This document shows, piece by piece, positions 1 through 5,800 of a DNA stretch of 6,278 nt. The DNA lies in the NCBI GenBank assembly GCA_019414565.1, contig DXLU01000032.1, forward strand, positions 1-6,278, read 5' to 3'. Within the stretch, counting starts at the first letter, position 1; every line of letters begins with the position of its first letter. The notes beneath the pieces are model-generated. The model was not told where the DNA came from and did not search any database. It saw only the letters and a program-made list of their open reading frames with translations. Both the position numbers and the translations under genes were made by a program. The stretch is from Collinsella sp. Lineage in GTDB: Bacteria > Actinomycetota > Coriobacteriia > Coriobacteriales > Coriobacteriaceae.

Positions 1-52
1 GGTGATCTCCGCCTTGAGAGGGCGGCGTCCTAAACCGCTAGACGAACGGGCC
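1..52 (-). tRNA. tRNA-Glu (anticodon CTC), second copy, 3' end cut by window edge
   Basis: The 52 bases match positions 100-151 of the neighbouring complete tRNA exactly. They cover the 5' acceptor strand, the D arm and the anticodon arm with the 7-base loop CTCTCAA (anticodon CTC, reading the Glu codon GAG). The T arm and 3' acceptor strand lie beyond the left edge. It sits 22 bases downstream of the complete copy on the same strand, so both are probably made from one transcript. It is cut by the window and is not a pseudogene on the evidence available. Confidence 0.93.
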
Positions 53-74
53 ATAAGCCTCAGCAGAAAAGAAG

Positions 75-151
75 TGGTAGCCCGTACCAGATTCGAACTG
101 GTGATCTCCGCCTTGAGAGGGCGGCGTCCTAAACCGCTAGACGAACGGGCC
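75..151 (-). tRNA. tRNA-Glu (anticodon CTC), complete, CCA encoded
   Basis: Read on the minus strand, the 77 bases fold as a standard cloverleaf. The acceptor strands are GGCCCGT and ACGGGCT. The D stem is GTCT/GGAC, the anticodon stem CCGCC/GGCGG with loop CTCTCAA, the variable loop 5 bases, and the T stem ACCAG/CTGGT with loop TTCGAAT. Discriminator A73 is followed by an encoded CCA. Anticodon CTC gives glutamate (codon GAG). The first acceptor pair is a G1-U72 wobble where G-C is usual for tRNA-Glu. It is the promoter-proximal member of a tandem pair of identical genes. Confidence 0.96.
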
Positions 152-185
152 ACATGACATCTGCACTGCCGTGCTGCGAGGAAAT

Positions 186-214
186 ATATTACGGGACAAA
201 AAACATCAGCGCAA
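186..214 (-). promoter_or_regulatory. Promoter for the tRNA-Glu genes
   Basis: On the minus strand a -35 box TTGCGC (209-214) and a -10 box TAATAT (186-191) are separated by exactly 17 bases. Transcription would start near 178-180, leaving a leader of about 27 bases before the mature tRNA 5' end at 151. The position behind the cca hairpin and in front of the tRNA pair supports a separate tRNA transcription unit. The assignment rests on sequence match only. Confidence 0.6.
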
Positions 215-229
215 GAAGAAATTCCAAAT

Positions 230-249
230 TGCCGAAAAAATTGTCGGCA
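230..249 (-). terminator. Weak hairpin downstream of cca, possible terminator
   Basis: A 6-bp stem (TGCCGA/TCGGCA) encloses an 8-base loop, starting about 30 bases after the cca stop. The T-run lies inside the loop; the sequence after the stem is only moderately T-rich (ATTTGGAATTTC). It is not a textbook intrinsic terminator, so cca transcripts may partly read into the tRNA genes. Confidence 0.35.
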
Positions 250-279
250 GGTTATGGAACGCGCAGGTCAACTGGTTAG

Positions 280-1674
280 CTAGTTCAAGTTGAGATGAGC
301 CAGGAGGGCTTCGCGGTTGTTGGGGATGTTGTCCTCGATCACGGCGTCGAGGGCAGCGTTGAGAAGCTGCCCCAGCTCCGGCCCCGGCTTGACGCCGGCG
401 CGGATCAGATCGCCACCATTGATGGCAAGCATCTTGAGTGTATAGGGCTCCCCCGCCTGCAGCAGATCGTGGGCGAGCGTACGCATCTCCTCGATCGTCT
501 CGACGTAATAGAAGCACGAGGGCGCCTTGCCGAGCGTGTCGGCACGCTTAAGGTCCATGAGCTCGTCCATCAGACGCGGCGTATCGACACCCTCGCCCGA
601 AAGCGCGCGCATCATATTGAGCAGGCAGGAGCGCTCGGGGCGCAGCGGCTTGTCATGGTATTTGATCAGCAGGCACACATCGCGCACCAAATCGTGCGAG
701 AGCGCCAGGCGATCCATGATGACACGCGCCTTCTTGGCGCCGAGCTCGGGATGACCGTAGAAGTGGCCGCTGCCGTCGTGATCGACCGTAAAGCACTCGG
801 GTTTGGAAACGTCGTGCAAAAACGCAGCCCACATAAGGCTCGACGAGGGCGCGACGCCGTCGCACAGCGCCAGCTCCCCTGCCACCGTCAGCACGCGGGC
901 GATATGCTCGTAGACGTTAAACGCATGATAGACGCTGCGTTGATCAAACCCGCGAGCGGACGCGAGCTCGGGCACGGCGGCGCAAACAAGCTCGGGGTAG
1001 TGCAGCATCGCGTCTCCCCCATGGCCGGTCGAAAGGATACCCTCGAGCTCAATGCCCACGCGCTCGCGCGCCACAGCATCGAGCAGCGGCGCGCACTCGG
1101 CAAGCGCCTGTTTAGTCTTAGGCTCGATCATAAAATCCAGACGGCAGGCAAAACGCACCGCGCGCAGCATGCGAAGCGCGTCCTCGTTAAAACGACGCTT
1201 GGGATCTCCAACGGCGCGGATGAGCTTGCGGTCTAGGTCGCCCTGACCATCGTAGCGGTCGAAAAGACCACGCTCGGGATGCCAGGCCATAGCGTTAACG
1301 GTAAAGTCACGACGCGCCAGATCGTCCTCAAGCGACGCCGCACGCTCCACACTCTGGGGATGGCGGCCGTCGGTGTAAAAGCCGTCTAGGCGGTAGGTGG
1401 TGACCTCAATGCGCTCATCATCGCAAATAGCCGTGATGCCGCCAAATTTTATGCCCGACTCAACCACGGCAATATCAGCCGCTTCGAGCGCCTCTTTGGA
1501 CTCCTGCCACAGGCCGCTGCAGCACATGTCAACATCGTGGCTGGGGCGTCCCATCAGGGCATCACGTACCCAACCGCCCACGTACCAAGCCTCAAGACCT
1601 GCTGCCTCAAGCGCACGCAGGACACGGATAGAGGCATCGGTCGGCTGCGTACCGTTGAGCGAAACATTGCACAT
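280..1674 (-). CDS. cca: CCA tRNA nucleotidyltransferase with HD domain
   Basis: This 464-residue cytosolic enzyme adds or repairs the 3'-terminal CCA of tRNAs using CTP and ATP. It belongs to the class II (bacterial/eukaryotic) nucleotidyltransferases. Visible motifs: GG at 33-34 and RD at 37-38, then the metal-binding pair D47/D49 (DVD) of the head domain; RRDFTVNAMA at 121-130; YDGQGDL at 141-147; and EDALR at 164-168, the base-selecting EDxxR helix. An HD-type domain follows, with H287-D288 and further His residues at 250, 257, 304, 308 and 340. The length suits HD-containing bacterial CCA enzymes. The ATG at 1674 is preceded by a perfect AGGAGG with 8-base spacing. Its neighbours are terminator-separated kinase A upstream and the tRNA-Glu pair downstream. 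A CC-only or A-only adding enzyme cannot be excluded from sequence. Confidence 0.96.
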   Translation of the reverse strand: MCNVSLNGTQPTDASIRVLRALEAAGLEAWYVGGWVRDALMGRPSHDVDMCCSGLWQESKEALEAADIAVVESGIKFGGITAICDDERIEVTTYRLDGFYTDGRHPQSVERAASLEDDLARRDFTVNAMAWHPERGLFDRYDGQGDLDRKLIRAVGDPKRRFNEDALRMLRAVRFACRLDFMIEPKTKQALAECAPLLDAVARERVGIELEGILSTGHGGDAMLHYPELVCAAVPELASARGFDQRSVYHAFNVYEHIARVLTVAGELALCDGVAPSSSLMWAAFLHDVSKPECFTVDHDGSGHFYGHPELGAKKARVIMDRLALSHDLVRDVCLLIKYHDKPLRPERSCLLNMMRALSGEGVDTPRLMDELMDLKRADTLGKAPSCFYYVETIEEMRTLAHDLLQAGEPYTLKMLAINGGDLIRAGVKPGPELGQLLNAALDAVIEDNIPNNREALLAHLNLN

Positions 1675-1682
1675 GCCTATGG

Positions 1683-1688
1683 CCTCCT
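1683..1688 (-). promoter_or_regulatory. Ribosome binding site of cca
   Basis: A perfect AGGAGG on the minus strand lies 8 bases before the ATG at 1674. It fixes the cca start and rules out a longer protein. No convincing cca promoter is seen between here and the terminator at 1771. The best candidate pairs TTGCAG with TTTGAT at 17-base spacing, and it is weak. Confidence 0.85.
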
Positions 1689-1770
1689 GCGACTATCAAA
1701 TTGGCTATCGATTGCGTCTGCAAGAAGTCTAGCAAGAAACAGCCTCCACTGCACACGCAAGTCCGATAAA

Positions 1771-1805
1771 CAAAAACGCATCCGTCCTGGTCTAAGACGG
1801 ATGCG
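1771..1805 (-). terminator. Rho-independent terminator of kinase A
   Basis: On the minus strand a perfect 10-bp stem (CGCATCCGTC/GACGGATGCG, arms 1796-1805 and 1777-1786) with a 9-base loop is followed directly by TTTTTG and more T-rich sequence. It begins 34 bases after the kinase stop at 1839 and separates that gene from cca. Confidence 0.9.
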
Positions 1806-1838
1806 AAATAATTGAACTATTCAGGCAAGGTGCCGGAA

Positions 1839-2771
1839 CTAGCAAACCTGACGAATTGCAATACCCTTCTGATACTCATCGACCTTGGCAAAATCGCCCA
1901 GACCCGGGCACTCGACCACGTTGGCGCCGGTGGCCATCGAGAGGCGCAGGGCGTCCTCGACGCGCTCGGGAGCGTCGTGCCACACGGACAGGAAGGCGGC
2001 CAGCGAAGAGTCACCGGCGCAAACGGTCGACAGCAGCTTGACCTCAAAGGTACGGTTGGCAAACCAGATGTGCTCGCCGTTGGAGAAGTACGCGCCGGCG
2101 CCACCCAGGGTCAACAGCACGTTCTTGGCGCCCTTGGCATGCAGCTCGGCCATGGCAGCCTTGACGGACTCATCGTCGCCGCCGCTCACCTTAATGCCAA
2201 AGATGTCGAGCAGCTCGTCGTCGTTAGGCTTAATGAGGAGCGGCTCCATAGCAATGAGGTCGGCCAACTGATGGCTCGAAATATCGAGCACGAACTCGGC
2301 GCCCTTTGCCTTAACGCGGCGAAGCACCTCGGCCAGGAAGCCCTCAGAGGTGTTGGGGGGCAGCGAGCCGCTAATGACCAGGCAGGTCATGTCCTCGAGC
2401 GAATCGATCAGCTCAAACATCTCCTGCTCGTTGGCCTCGTTGATGGCGGCACCGGCGTTGACCATGTTGTACTCGGTGTCGGGACCGGCATTGAGGAACA
2501 CGTTGACACGCGTGATGCCGTCGGTCCACACGGGCTTGACGGGAACGCCCAGGGCCTCGGCGCCCTTAACGATGAACTCGCCCGAGAAGCCGGCGAAGAA
2601 GCCCAGGATCGTGGTGTCGACGCCGTAGTGGTCGAGCGTAAACGAAACGTTGAGACCCTTGCCGTTGGGGGTGTAGACAGCGTTACGGGTGCGGGTAACG
2701 GTGTTGGCGGACAGGCCATCGCAGGAGATGTTGTAGTCAATAGCGGGATTTGCAGTAAGCGTGTAAAACAT
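1839..2771 (-). CDS. fruK: PfkB-family hexose-phosphate kinase, probable 1-phosphofructokinase (copy A)
   Basis: This 310-residue ATP-dependent sugar-phosphate kinase of the PfkB/ribokinase fold probably converts fructose-1-phosphate to fructose-1,6-bisphosphate. Tagatose-6-phosphate or another hexose phosphate is possible. Motifs in order: N-terminal TLTANPAID (4-12); substrate-binding NGKGLNVS (36-43); TDGITRVN (83-90); ISGSLPPN (133-140); KPNDDE (181-186); nucleotide loop TLGGAGAYF (221-229); catalytic CAGD (251-254) with base Asp254. The family normally has GAGD, so the first Gly is Cys here. I chose the ATG at 2771 because GAAAGGAA sits 5 bases upstream. A GTG five codons earlier would overlap that site, and copy B starts at the same MFYTLTANP. 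The gene is flanked by terminators on both sides, so it appears to be a single-gene unit. Family assignment is firm; substrate is inferred. Confidence 0.92.
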   Translation of the reverse strand: MFYTLTANPAIDYNISCDGLSANTVTRTRNAVYTPNGKGLNVSFTLDHYGVDTTILGFFAGFSGEFIVKGAEALGVPVKPVWTDGITRVNVFLNAGPDTEYNMVNAGAAINEANEQEMFELIDSLEDMTCLVISGSLPPNTSEGFLAEVLRRVKAKGAEFVLDISSHQLADLIAMEPLLIKPNDDELLDIFGIKVSGGDDESVKAAMAELHAKGAKNVLLTLGGAGAYFSNGEHIWFANRTFEVKLLSTVCAGDSSLAAFLSVWHDAPERVEDALRLSMATGANVVECPGLGDFAKVDEYQKGIAIRQVC

Positions 2772-2785
2772 GAATGTTCCTTTCA

Positions 2786-2823
2786 CGAAGCAACGTGTTA
2801 ATGAAAGTATATTCCACGCTTCG
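2786..2823 (-). promoter_or_regulatory. Inverted repeat around a possible -10 box in front of kinase A
   Basis: On the minus strand CGAAGC+GTG (2815-2823) pairs with CAC+GCTTCG (2786-2797), giving 9 bp interrupted by a 3-base bulge. The 17-base centre contains TATACT (2806-2811), a fair -10 match. I see no good -35 at the right distance. It could be an operator for an activated or repressed promoter, or a leader hairpin just upstream of the ribosome binding site. Kinase A needs a promoter here because a strong terminator lies at 2893-2930. Confidence 0.35.
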
Positions 2824-2892
2824 GCAAAAGGCTACAACAACTCGGTGAACGGAGTGGAACGCGTGAAGCGCGGCTCCGAGGTTCGAGTGGGA

Positions 2893-2930
2893 CAAAAAAA
2901 ACGGCGCCCCGGTCGAAACCGGGACGCCGT
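2893..2930 (-). terminator. Strong rho-independent terminator of kinase B
   Basis: On the minus strand a 13-pair stem (ACGGCGTCCCGGT with ACCGGGGCGCCGT, one T-G wobble) is closed by a TTCG tetraloop. It is followed by an unbroken T-run starting at 2901 and ending at 2894. It begins 26 bases after the kinase B stop and ends the ptsH-ptsI-kinase run of genes, insulating kinase A from it. Confidence 0.96.
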
Positions 2931-2956
2931 ATGCGCACGAGTTTGTCGCGTTTCGC

Positions 2957-3889
2957 TTACTTGCGATCGAGCTTGCGGACAGCAACGCGCTTGCTGTACT
3001 CGTCGACGTGACCAAAGTCGCCGATGCCGACGGACTCAGCAACGTTGGCGCCGGTGGCCATAGCGAGCTTCATGGCCTCCTCGACGTTGTCGCGATCCCT
3101 GTACCACTTGTGCAGGAACGCAGCGAGGGTGCAGTCGCCGGCGCAGACGGAAGAGACAAGCTTGATGTTGAACTCACGCTTGGCATACCAGATGTCCTCG
3201 CCGTTGGAGAAGTAAGCGTCACCGCGGCTACCACGGGTGAGCAGCACGTTCTGGACGCCGGCCTCGTGAGCCAGCTTCATGGCAACGCGGACCTCGTCGT
3301 CGGTGTCGACCGGCACGCCGAAGATAGCCTTCATCTCGTGATGGTTCGGCTTAATGAGCAGCGGCTTCTTGTGAGCGAGCTCCTTGAGCTTGTCGGAGGA
3401 CAGGTCCAGGACGACGTCGGCGCCGCGGGCCTGAGCGTGCTCCATGACCTGAGCCAGGAAGTCAGGCGTAGCTTTGGGAGGCACGGAACCGGAGACGATC
3501 AGGCACTCAAGGTCGCCCGCGGTGTCCAGGATGTTGTAGAGCTCCTCCTGGTGCTGCGGCGTGATCGGAGCACCGGGGTTAAGGATGCCGTACTCGTGCT
3601 GGCCATCGTTGACGTAGGTGTTGATGCGCGTGATACCGTCGGTCCAGACCGGGCGGCAAAGGCAACCCAGGTTCATGACCTCCTCGACGATGAACTTGCC
3701 CGTGAAGCCGGCGAAGAAACCGAGCGCGACGGTGTCGACGCCCATCTTCTTAAAGGCGAAGGACACGTCGAGGCCCTTGCCGTTAGCCGTGTAGCTGGCC
3801 GAGCCGGTGCGGACGTTCTCGTCGGGCTCGAGCGGAGAGCTCGAAACCGTCATGTCGACAGCCGGGTTAGCGGTTAGCGTGTAGAACAT
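2957..3889 (-). CDS. fruK: PfkB-family hexose-phosphate kinase, probable 1-phosphofructokinase (copy B)
   Basis: This 310-residue paralogue has the same length as kinase A, with 53 of the first 90 residues identical. Its expected role is ATP-dependent phosphorylation of fructose-1-phosphate (or a similar hexose phosphate) in the cytosol. Motifs: TLTANPAVD (4-12), NGKGLDVS (36-43), TDGITRIN (83-90), VSGSVPPK (132-139), KPNHHE (180-185), TRGSRGDAYF (218-227), catalytic CAGD (249-252) with base Asp252. Three departures stand out: Cys for the first Gly of GAGD (shared with copy A), Asp41 where copy A and most relatives have Asn, and one extra residue in the nucleotide loop relative to copy A. The ATG at 3889 has AGGGGG 8 bases upstream. 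It lies 74 bp after ptsI with no clear promoter, so co-transcription with ptsI is likely. Substrate and even full activity are less certain than for copy A. Confidence 0.9.
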   Translation of the reverse strand: MFYTLTANPAVDMTVSSSPLEPDENVRTGSASYTANGKGLDVSFAFKKMGVDTVALGFFAGFTGKFIVEEVMNLGCLCRPVWTDGITRINTYVNDGQHEYGILNPGAPITPQHQEELYNILDTAGDLECLIVSGSVPPKATPDFLAQVMEHAQARGADVVLDLSSDKLKELAHKKPLLIKPNHHEMKAIFGVPVDTDDEVRVAMKLAHEAGVQNVLLTRGSRGDAYFSNGEDIWYAKREFNIKLVSSVCAGDCTLAAFLHKWYRDRDNVEEAMKLAMATGANVAESVGIGDFGHVDEYSKRVAVRKLDRK

Positions 3890-3916
3890 TTACAGTACCC
3901 CCTGTATATGTGAGGG

Positions 3917-3946
3917 CCGCGTGGCCGGCCCATTCCAACCACGCGG
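3917..3946 (-). other. Hairpin in the ptsI-kinase B gap, no T-run
   Basis: A perfect 8-bp stem (CCGCGTGG/CCACGCGG) encloses a 14-base loop just downstream of the ptsI stop. No T-run follows; the next bases are CCCTCACATATAC. It is therefore more likely an mRNA-stabilising or processing hairpin, or a weak attenuator, than a true terminator. Confidence 0.5.
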
Positions 3947-3963
3947 TTACCTCTGATACCAAA

Positions 3964-5667
3964 TTAGCGAGCTGCGGACTCGAGCAGTGCCTTGACCTCG
4001 GCAGCGGTGTTGCAGGCGAGCGCCTTCTCGGCAAGCTCGTCGCACTCGGCCTTGGTCCACTGGCTGATGGTCTTACGGGCGCGCAGGATGGACGGAGCGC
4101 TCATCGAGAACTCCTCCAGGCCCCAGCTGATCAGCAGCGGCTCGAGCAACGGATCGGCAGCGGCCTCGCCGCACATACCGACCATGATGCCGGCCTTCAC
4201 GCCGCTCTCGATGATGTTCTTGAGCGAGCGGAGCACGGCGGGATAGTAAACCTGGTACAGGTTGGAGATGGTGTCGTTGCCACGGTCGGCGCACATGGTG
4301 TAGCCGATCAGGTCGTTGGTGCCGATGGAGAAGAAGTCGGCGACCTCGGCCAGGCGGTCAGCGAGCAGCGAGGCGGCAGGCGTCTCGACCATGATGCCGA
4401 CCTCGATGTTCTCGTTGAACTTGCGACCCTCTTCGGTCAGCTCGGTCTTGCACTGCTCGACGAGCTCCTTGACGGCCACGACCTCCTCGACGCAGGTGAC
4501 GAGCGGGATCATGATCTTGACGTCACCAAAGGCGCTGGCGCGCAACAGGGCGCGGAGCTGGACCTTGTACTGATCGGGGTTGGCCAGGCAGTAACGCACG
4601 GCACGGAAGCCCATGAAGGGGTTCTCTTCCTTGACCATGTGAAGGTACGGAATCTCCTTGTCGCCACCCACATCGAGCGTGCGGATGATGACCGGAGCGC
4701 CCTTGAGCGCGCTGGCGACCTTACGGTAGGCGTTGAACTGCTCCTCCTCGGAAGGAAGCTCAGCAGAGTCCATGAACAGGAACTCGGAACGGAACAGGCC
4801 AATAGCCTCGGCATCGTGATCGAGCGCGTTGGGCACGTCATCGGGGTTGCCGATGTTGCAGGCAATGATCTTCTTGATACCGTCGGCAGTCACGGACGGC
4901 TTGCCGCGGAAGGCCTCGAGAGCCGCCTTCTCGGCAGCGAAAGCCTCGGCCTTGGCAGTGTAGGCGGCGAGCGTCTCCTCATCGGGATCGGCCTCGACGA
5001 TACCCTTGCCACCGTCAACGACAACGGTCATGCCGTTGCGCAGTGCGGTGCAGCTGTTGGAAACCGAAAGGACAGCCGGGATCTCGAGGGCGCGCGCAAT
5101 GATTGCGGAGTGCGACGTGCGGCCACCAGTCTCGGTGACGATACCGGCAACGTGGGCCTTATCGATCGTGGCGGTCATGGACGGCGTGAGGTCGTGCACG
5201 ACAACGACGGTGTTCTCGGGCAGGACGGAAAGGTCGACGACCTCCTTGCCCAGCAGCTCGGCCAGAATACCGGTGCGGATGTCGGCGATGTCGGCCGCGC
5301 GCAGACGGAACATCTCATCGTCCATGGACAGGAACATGTTCTCGAACATGGTCGAGGTGTCCATGAGCGCCTGCTCGGCGCAGGTGCCGCCGTCAATGGC
5401 GGCGTTGATGGCGTCGGTCATGCCCGGATCCTGAGCCAGGACAATGTGTCCGCTCATGATCTCGGCCTCGGCCTCGCCCACCGTCTCCTTCATGTGGTCG
5501 GCCTGAGCCTGAGTCTTCTCGCAGAAGACCGAAAGAGCGGTCTGATAGCGCTCCTTCTCTGCTGCCGAATCAGCAACCTCGTGCGGCTCAAACGTCAAGT
5601 CGGGATCGACGGCGACCATGACGGTGCCGATACCGATGCCCTCGGAAGCGTTGACTCCCTGATACAT
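3964..5667 (-). CDS. ptsI: Phosphoenolpyruvate-protein phosphotransferase (PTS Enzyme I)
   Basis: This soluble enzyme takes phosphate from PEP and transfers it to His15 of HPr, starting all PTS sugar uptake. From the ATG at 5667 it has 567 residues, the usual family length. The phospho-histidine domain holds GGRTSHSAIIAR with active-site His186. The PEP-binding barrel has Arg293 (GLFRSEFLF), Arg329 (IRTLDVGGDK), Glu428 (VETP), Asn451-Asp452 (GTNDLIGYT), Arg462 (DRGN) and the acid/base Cys499 (GMCGE). All are offset by 3 from the E. coli numbers. No key residue is missing. I chose MYQGVNASEG because it aligns with the E. coli N-terminus and has AGGA 6 bases upstream. The ATG two codons earlier (5673), with GGAG 6 bases upstream, is equally possible. 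It follows ptsH after 133 bp containing a terminator-like hairpin and a dyad, and kinase B follows. Confidence 0.98.
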   Translation of the reverse strand: MYQGVNASEGIGIGTVMVAVDPDLTFEPHEVADSAAEKERYQTALSVFCEKTQAQADHMKETVGEAEAEIMSGHIVLAQDPGMTDAINAAIDGGTCAEQALMDTSTMFENMFLSMDDEMFRLRAADIADIRTGILAELLGKEVVDLSVLPENTVVVVHDLTPSMTATIDKAHVAGIVTETGGRTSHSAIIARALEIPAVLSVSNSCTALRNGMTVVVDGGKGIVEADPDEETLAAYTAKAEAFAAEKAALEAFRGKPSVTADGIKKIIACNIGNPDDVPNALDHDAEAIGLFRSEFLFMDSAELPSEEEQFNAYRKVASALKGAPVIIRTLDVGGDKEIPYLHMVKEENPFMGFRAVRYCLANPDQYKVQLRALLRASAFGDVKIMIPLVTCVEEVVAVKELVEQCKTELTEEGRKFNENIEVGIMVETPAASLLADRLAEVADFFSIGTNDLIGYTMCADRGNDTISNLYQVYYPAVLRSLKNIIESGVKAGIMVGMCGEAAADPLLEPLLISWGLEEFSMSAPSILRARKTISQWTKAECDELAEKALACNTAAEVKALLESAAR

Positions 5668-5684
5668 TCCCATTCCTCTCTCCG

Positions 5685-5720
5685 TGTCATGTGATAAAGC
5701 GTTTTGCCATATCCATGACA
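5685..5720 (-). promoter_or_regulatory. Dyad overlapping a possible ptsI promoter
   Basis: On the minus strand TGTCATG+GATA (5710-5720) is complementary to TATC+A+CATGACA (5685-5696). This makes 11 pairs with one bulged base around a 13-base centre. The same stretch holds a -35-like TTGTCA (5716-5721, 5 of 6 to consensus) and, 17 bases on, a weak -10-like TTTATC (5693-5698). The right arm ends one base before the ptsI ribosome binding site. It could be a repressor operator at DNA level or a hairpin in the ptsH-ptsI transcript. The dyad itself is seen directly; its function is inferred. Confidence 0.45.
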
Positions 5721-5755
5721 AAAGAGCGCAGCTACCTTAAGACAGGTCACTGCGC
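5717..5755 (-). terminator. Terminator or attenuator between ptsH and ptsI
   Basis: On the minus strand GCGCAG (5750-5755) pairs with CTGCGC (5726-5731). An inner ACCT/AGGT extends the stem past a wobble and one mismatch. The hairpin is followed by TCTTTTG. It lies 45 bases after the ptsH stop. As an intercistronic hairpin it would cut read-through into ptsI, consistent with the usual excess of HPr over Enzyme I. Confidence 0.75.
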
Positions 5756-5800
5756 CCCCAAATATGAACTTAGTTGTTCAACATGCGACCCGTTTGAGTT

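Noticed and set aside
1..152. Direct repeat 1-53 / 100-152 as a CRISPR or mobile-element repeat
   Set aside because: The repeat is the 5' part of two identical tRNA genes; the spacing and cloverleaf explain it fully.
295..1236. 313-codon plus-strand open frame opposite cca
   Set aside because: It is a shadow of cca. It has no convincing ribosome binding site and no recognisable fold, while cca has all family motifs and a perfect ribosome binding site.
1812..2801. 329-codon plus-strand open frame opposite kinase A, and a similar one at 3008-3877 opposite kinase B
   Set aside because: Both cover paralogous kinase genes in the same relative frame, resemble each other only for that reason, and have no domain of their own.
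3910..5694. 594-codon open frame on the plus strand, antisense to ptsI
   Set aside because: It mirrors ptsI, whose every catalytic motif is intact. The predicted protein is rich in Gly, Leu, Val, Asp and His with no recognisable domain. Long antisense frames are expected in G+C-rich genes.
5668..5721. N-terminal extension of Enzyme I to 5721
   Set aside because: Enzyme I proteins start at the residues aligned with MYQGVNASEG. The extension covers the dyad and ribosome binding site. Only the choice between 5667 and 5673 remains open.
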